Assembly (NCBI GenBank): GCA_017860765.1
Contig: JAGDMY010000040.1
Span: 1 to 9,008 of the forward strand
Source: Chloroflexota bacterium
Lineage (GTDB): Bacteria; Chloroflexota; Dehalococcoidia; Dehalococcoidales; UBA3254
Direction of reading: 5' to 3'
DNA: 9,008 nt
The notes under the pieces are model-generated. The model did not search any database and was not told the DNA's origin. It saw nothing but the letters and a program-made list of their open reading frames with translations. The position numbers were made by a program, and so were the translations under genes. This document shows, in pieces, positions 5,902 to 9,008 of the stretch. Positions within the stretch are counted from its first letter, which is position 1, and each line of letters opens with the position of its first letter.

Positions 5902-7155
5902 ATGGAGAAGAAAAAGGTATTTGAGGGCATAAAGATAGCCGAATTTGCCTGGGTGGTTGTCGGACCGTCCAGTTCTCGATACCTGGCCGACCATGGAGCG
6001 ACGGTGGTAAAGGTCGAGTCCCACAAACGTCTGGATACCAACCGGGTGAACAGTCCCTTCGTCGGCACCACGCCCACGCCTGACAGCAGCATGTTTTTCG
6101 GCCGGCACAATCCGAATAAATACAGCATCAGCATTGATTTACAGCACCCTAACGGCCGCCAGCTCGCCTGGAAGCTCATTCAATGGGCGGATATCGTCAC
6201 CGAGTCGTTTTCTCCGGGCACTATGGAAAAATGGGGACTGGGCTACGAAGATGTCCGCAAGGTCAGACCGGATATTATTTACTACAGCTCCAGCATGCAG
6301 GGGCGGGGCGGTCCTCATTCCAGCTATGCCGGCTATGGTCAGAATGCCTGCAATTTCAGCGGTTTTACTGAACTGAGCGGCTGGCCGGACCGCTTGCCAT
6401 CCCCTCCTTATGGGGCCTATACCGACTATGTCAGCGCCCGTTTTAGCGCCTTCGCTTTGCTGGCGGCCCTGGCCTACCGTCGCCGCACCGGCCAGGGGCA
6501 ATATATAGAGCAGTCCCAATTTGAGACTTCCCTGCACTTTCTCTCTCCTCCTGTCATGCAGTGGCAGATTAATGGCGATATCATGAAAAGAAATGGCAAC
6601 CGGTTGGCCAATGCCGCTCCCCACGGCGTGTTCCAATGCCAGGGTGATGATAGATGGCTGGCTATTTCTGTGTTGAGCGAAGAACAATGGGGCAGGTTCT
6701 GCCAGTCCATCGGACAGCCCGGTTTAACGCTGCAACCGGAGTATGCTACCCTGGCTGCCAGAAAAAAGAATGAGGACGCTTTGGATAAACTGGTCACCGA
6801 CTGGACGCTCCGCCACACGGCAGAAGAGTCAGAAGCGATATTGCAGAAAGCCGGCGTTCCCGCCAATGTGGTGGAGAAACCTTCAGACATCTACAACGAC
6901 CCGCAGCTTAAGTCCCGGAATTATTTTACGACTCTCAACCATCCGGTAATGGGCGACCAAAAATTTGAACCGCAGTCCTGTTTTATTCTCTGCAAGACCC
7001 CCCGCGAGTTAAACCGTCCCTCACCCTGTCTCGGTCAGCATAATGAATATGTCTTCAAGGAACTCCTCGGTATGAGCGACGAGGAAATCGCCGAGCATAT
7101 TATTGACGGAAGCATCACCACCCAGCTGGTGGGTAAAATGAGCACCACGTTTTAG
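5902..7155 (+). CDS. Family III (CaiB/BaiF) CoA-transferase, type B catalytic subunit, pair 2
   Basis: This 417-residue protein is the paralogue of the one at 3169-4401. It has FEGIKIAEFAWVVVGP (7-22), GATVVKVES (32-40), RHNPNKYSISIDLQHPNG (68-85), SGWPDRLPSPPYGAYTDY (159-176), RRRTGQGQYIEQSQFET (193-209) and APHGVFQCQGDDRWLAISV, the last nearly identical in pattern to its paralogue. Asp175, in AYTDYVSARFSAF, aligns without gaps to the catalytic aspartate of YfdW. The RHNPNK stretch matches the NSNK motif of ordinary family members more closely than the corresponding ITHTAPE of the pair 1 B protein, so the two B subunits may bind different substrates or CoA ends. The ATG at 5902 has AGGA (5889-5892) 9 bases upstream and lies 17 bases after the type A stop codon, indicating an operon. 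The C-terminus extends about 15 residues past the usual family end (DGSITTQLVGKMSTTF). Confidence 0.93.
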   Translation: MEKKKVFEGIKIAEFAWVVVGPSSSRYLADHGATVVKVESHKRLDTNRVNSPFVGTTPTPDSSMFFGRHNPNKYSISIDLQHPNGRQLAWKLIQWADIVTESFSPGTMEKWGLGYEDVRKVRPDIIYYSSSMQGRGGPHSSYAGYGQNACNFSGFTELSGWPDRLPSPPYGAYTDYVSARFSAFALLAALAYRRRTGQGQYIEQSQFETSLHFLSPPVMQWQINGDIMKRNGNRLANAAPHGVFQCQGDDRWLAISVLSEEQWGRFCQSIGQPGLTLQPEYATLAARKKNEDALDKLVTDWTLRHTAEESEAILQKAGVPANVVEKPSDIYNDPQLKSRNYFTTLNHPVMGDQKFEPQSCFILCKTPRELNRPSPCLGQHNEYVFKELLGMSDEEIAEHIIDGSITTQLVGKMSTTF

Positions 7156-7174
7156 TTTTGAAAATCTGACCTTT

Positions 7175-7196
7175 TTTGAAAGCCTCCCCCTTCAAA
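7175..7196. promoter_or_regulatory. inverted repeat TTTGAA-N10-TTCAAA overlapping a -35 box
   Basis: Arms TTTGAA (7175-7180) and TTCAAA (7191-7196) are exact reverse complements. The left arm overlaps the predicted -35 box of the Lrp-family gene and the right arm lies within its spacer. This is where an autoregulator would compete with RNA polymerase, so binding by the Lrp-family product is plausible but unproven. No clear terminator for the CoA-transferase genes is visible here. Confidence 0.3.
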
Positions 7197-7205
7197 TGCT
7201 ACAAT
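7176..7205 (+). promoter_or_regulatory. promoter for the Lrp-aminotransferase operon
   Basis: TTGAAA (7176-7181) and TACAAT (7200-7205) are separated by 18 bases; both hexamers match consensus at 5 of 6 positions. Transcription would start near 7212, about 43 bases before the ATG at 7255. This makes the Lrp and aminotransferase genes a unit separable from the CoA-transferases. Confidence 0.55.
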
Positions 7206-7222
7206 ATGCTTATCCTTGCGGT

Positions 7223-7239
7223 TTTTCCGTGTCGGAAAA
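7223..7239. promoter_or_regulatory. palindrome TTTTCCG-TGT-CGGAAAA before the Lrp-family gene
   Basis: A perfect 7-bp inverted repeat with a 3-base centre lies in the short leader and abuts the GGGGAG ribosome binding site (7240-7245). It may be an operator for Lrp-type autoregulation, or an RNA hairpin next to the ribosome binding site. It is not a terminator: no T-run follows on the plus strand. Confidence 0.4.
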
Positions 7240-7254
7240 GGGGAGTAAGAATAT

Positions 7255-7737
7255 ATGCTGACACAAATCCTGAAAGTCCTGGAAAATGACGCCCGTACCA
7301 GTCTGCAGCAAATTGCCACCATCACCGGCCTTTCTGAAGCTGAGGTGGCCCAAACTGTCAAAAAGGCGGAGCAAGACCAGGTGATCTTGAAATACAAGGC
7401 CATAATCAACTGGGAAAAAGTGCAGAATGAGCATGTCTTTGCCTTAATCGAGGTCAAGGTAACGCCGCAGAGAGACGTCGGTTTCGATTCCATCGCCGAG
7501 CGTATCTACCGTTTTCCTCAAGCCCATACCGTATACCTCCTCTCCGGCACTTTTGATTTACTGGTGATTGTTACCGGCAGGACGATCCAGGAAGTGGCCA
7601 ATTTTGTTTCTCAGAAACTGGCCCCGGTGGAGGGCGTACAGAGCACGGTCACGCATTTTCTCCTTAAAAAATATAAAGAGGATGGCGAAATTCTGGGGAA
7701 CCGGGAAGATTTGAAGCGACAACCCTTCATTCTATAG
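7255..7737 (+). CDS. Lrp/AsnC-family transcriptional regulator
   Basis: This 160-residue protein has the standard size and two-part layout of the family. An N-terminal helix-turn-helix covers residues 1-48 (MLTQILKVLENDARTSLQQI, then TITGLSEAEVAQTVKKAEQDQVI). A RAM/AsnC C-terminal effector and oligomerisation domain covers about 60-138 (HVFALIEVKVTPQ, AERIYRFPQAHTVYLLSGTFDLLVIVTG, and GVQSTVTHFLLKKY). SGTFDLLV matches the conserved glycine-containing turn that contributes to the amino-acid-binding interface. GGGGAG lies 9 bases before the ATG at 7255. Family members bind DNA as octamers or similar assemblies and usually respond to amino acids. With the aminotransferase gene only 26 bases downstream, it most likely regulates this operon and itself. 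The tail after residue 140 is charged (KEDGEILGNREDLKRQ). The effector is unknown. Confidence 0.93.
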   Translation: MLTQILKVLENDARTSLQQIATITGLSEAEVAQTVKKAEQDQVILKYKAIINWEKVQNEHVFALIEVKVTPQRDVGFDSIAERIYRFPQAHTVYLLSGTFDLLVIVTGRTIQEVANFVSQKLAPVEGVQSTVTHFLLKKYKEDGEILGNREDLKRQPFIL

Positions 7738-7763
7738 CTTTTAGCTTAATATTGGAGTATCCT

Positions 7764-8945
7764 ATGACGATCAGTAAAAAACAATGTGCCCCCACTATTT
7801 CCAAATGTGTCAGCGATCTGGCGCCTTCTGGGATTCGCAAGTTCTTTGACCTGGTGGCTACCATGGAAGGTGCGATTTCACTGGGAGTGGGGGAACCGGA
7901 CTATGCTACTCCCTGGCATATCCGGGAAGCGGCGATCTATTCCATCGAAAAAGGCTACACCATGTACACCTCCAACTCCGGTATGCCCGAGCTGCGGGAG
8001 GAGATCGCCCGCTATTTGTCCGATCGGTATCGGGTGAATTATGAACCGGCGGGAGAAATCTTGATTACGGTGGGTGTCAGTGAAGCCCTGGACCTGGCCA
8101 TGCGATCGATTCTAAATCCGGGTGACGCAGTAATAATGGCTGATCCCTGCTACGTATCCTATCCAGCCTGCGTCTGCCTGGCAGGCGGCCAGCCGATCAG
8201 GGTGCCCACCAGGGTGGAAAATGGCTTTGAGCTGAGAGCTGAAGATATTGAACCTTTTATTACTGATAATACCCGGGCTATACTCCTGGGCTATCCCGCC
8301 AATCCCACCGGCGCCATGATGTCGCGCTCTAATTTGATAAAAATTGCAGAGCTGGCCCTCCGCCATAATCTCATGGTAGTCTCGGATGAAATTTACGCCC
8401 GCCTGGTTTACGGGGTGGATGAGGTCTGCTTCTCCGCTTTGCCAGGCCTCAAGGAGAATACCCTGCTGCTGGGCGGTTTTTCTAAAGCCTATGCCATGAC
8501 AGGATGGCGGCTGGGCTACGCCGCCGGCAACTGCAGTGTTATTTCAGCGCTGACCAAAGTGCACCAGTACACCATGCTTTGCGCTCCCATTATGGCCCAG
8601 AAGGCCGCCATTGAAGCCTTGAAATTTGGAGAACCGGATATTCAGGAAATGCTCAGCGATTATAACCGGAGAAGACTTTTAATGGTCAAGGGATTCAATA
8701 ATATCGGCTTGACCTGTTTCGAGCCCAAAGGAGCATTTTATACCTTCCCTTCCATTAAAAAGACCGGTCTGACCTCCGAAGAATTTGCGGAAAAGCTCCT
8801 GAAAGAGGAGAAAGTGGTGGTGGTCCCCGGGACGGCCTTCGGGCAGTGCGGGGAAGGCCATATCCGCTGCTGTTATGCCACTGCCATGTCTGAGATAGAA
8901 GAAGCCCTTTCCCGCATCAAGAGGTTTCTGGACAAACATAGCTAG
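7764..8945 (+). CDS. Class I PLP-dependent aminotransferase (aspartate/aromatic aminotransferase-like)
   Basis: This 393-residue cytoplasmic enzyme (fold type I, AspC/PatA-like) transfers an amino group between an amino acid and a 2-oxo acid. Key features are present in order: PSGIRKFFDL (21-30), SLGVGEPDYATP (39-50), GYTMYTSNSGMPELR (64-78), the cofactor-site segment VGVSEALDLAMR (103-114), NPTG (180-183), SDEIY (207-211) with the pyridine-binding D208, the Schiff-base lysine K241 in GGFSKAYAMTGWRLGY, and R368 (HIRCC), which should bind the substrate carboxylate. I chose the ATG at 7764 because GGAG (7754-7757) lies 6 bases upstream; a TTG at 7752 has no ribosome binding site. It is co-transcribed with the Lrp-family gene. 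Substrate preference is not evident. Possibilities include aspartate, alanine or an aromatic amino acid; the last would fit with CoA-transferases acting on aryl acids, but that is inference. Confidence 0.95.
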   Translation: MTISKKQCAPTISKCVSDLAPSGIRKFFDLVATMEGAISLGVGEPDYATPWHIREAAIYSIEKGYTMYTSNSGMPELREEIARYLSDRYRVNYEPAGEILITVGVSEALDLAMRSILNPGDAVIMADPCYVSYPACVCLAGGQPIRVPTRVENGFELRAEDIEPFITDNTRAILLGYPANPTGAMMSRSNLIKIAELALRHNLMVVSDEIYARLVYGVDEVCFSALPGLKENTLLLGGFSKAYAMTGWRLGYAAGNCSVISALTKVHQYTMLCAPIMAQKAAIEALKFGEPDIQEMLSDYNRRRLLMVKGFNNIGLTCFEPKGAFYTFPSIKKTGLTSEEFAEKLLKEEKVVVVPGTAFGQCGEGHIRCCYATAMSEIEEALSRIKRFLDKHS

Positions 8946-8972
8946 GCAGGACTCAGTCCATCCCTGGCTCTG

Positions 8973-8989
8973 GCTATTATATAATAAGC
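8973..8989. repeat. AT-rich near-palindrome after the aminotransferase gene
   Basis: ATTATATAAT (8976-8985) is a perfect 10-bp palindrome, flanked by GCT and AGC with one extra A on the right. It contains TATAAT (8980-8985), but no -35 box is visible at 17 bases upstream, and no T-run suggests a terminator. It may belong to the promoter region of a gene beyond the window. Confidence 0.25.
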
Positions 8990-9008
8990 TAAAATAAGTC
9001 GGATTGAA

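Noticed and set aside
7752..7763. TTG start four codons upstream for the aminotransferase
   Set aside because: It has no ribosome binding site; its own bases overlap the GGAG that serves the ATG at 7764.
1..9008. CRISPR arrays, tRNA or rRNA genes, insertion sequences or attachment sites
   Set aside because: No regularly spaced repeats, transposase-like frames, terminal inverted repeats or tRNA-like cloverleaf sequences were seen on reading the window.

Overview
The window looks like chromosomal DNA from an anaerobic, Gram-positive-type bacterium, most likely of the Clostridia (Peptococcaceae or a similar syntrophic or aromatic-degrading group). This rests on strong AGGAGG-type ribosome binding sites, moderate base composition, sigma-A-like promoters, and the mix of several family III CoA-transferases with MarR and Lrp regulators. 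The taxonomic call is inference; no marker gene settles it.

Layout. Positions 1-902 (minus strand) hold most of aroB (3-dehydroquinate synthase), cut off by the window edge. A 200-base spacer with two inverted repeats follows, then a MarR-family regulator (1103-1600, minus). A 299-base divergent regulatory region (1601-1899) contains a good forward promoter, a candidate marR promoter and several inverted repeats. On the plus strand there are then four consecutive genes for family III (CaiB/BaiF) CoA-transferases, arranged as two pairs: 1900-3150 with 3169-4401, and 4619-5884 with 5902-7155. A 217-base spacer with its own promoter separates the pairs. The window ends with an Lrp/AsnC-family regulator (7255-7737) followed closely by a class I PLP-dependent aminotransferase (7764-8945).

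How the genes may work together. Genes 1 and 3 of the CoA-transferase block resemble each other (type A), as do genes 2 and 4 (type B), so the block reads as a duplicated A-B unit. Aligned by eye to E. coli YfdW, the catalytic aspartate (Asp169 there) is present in both B proteins (D180 and D175) but absent from both A proteins (His168 and Thr175). This suggests two heteromeric enzymes, each with one catalytic and one non-catalytic subunit, similar in organisation to the heteromeric succinyl-CoA:benzylsuccinate CoA-transferase BbsEF. The divergent MarR protein probably controls at least the first pair, perhaps by sensing an aromatic acid or acyl-CoA. The Lrp and aminotransferase genes form a separate small operon that could link the locus to amino acid (2-oxo acid) metabolism. 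The substrates cannot be read from the sequence. aroB is probably an unrelated housekeeping neighbour.
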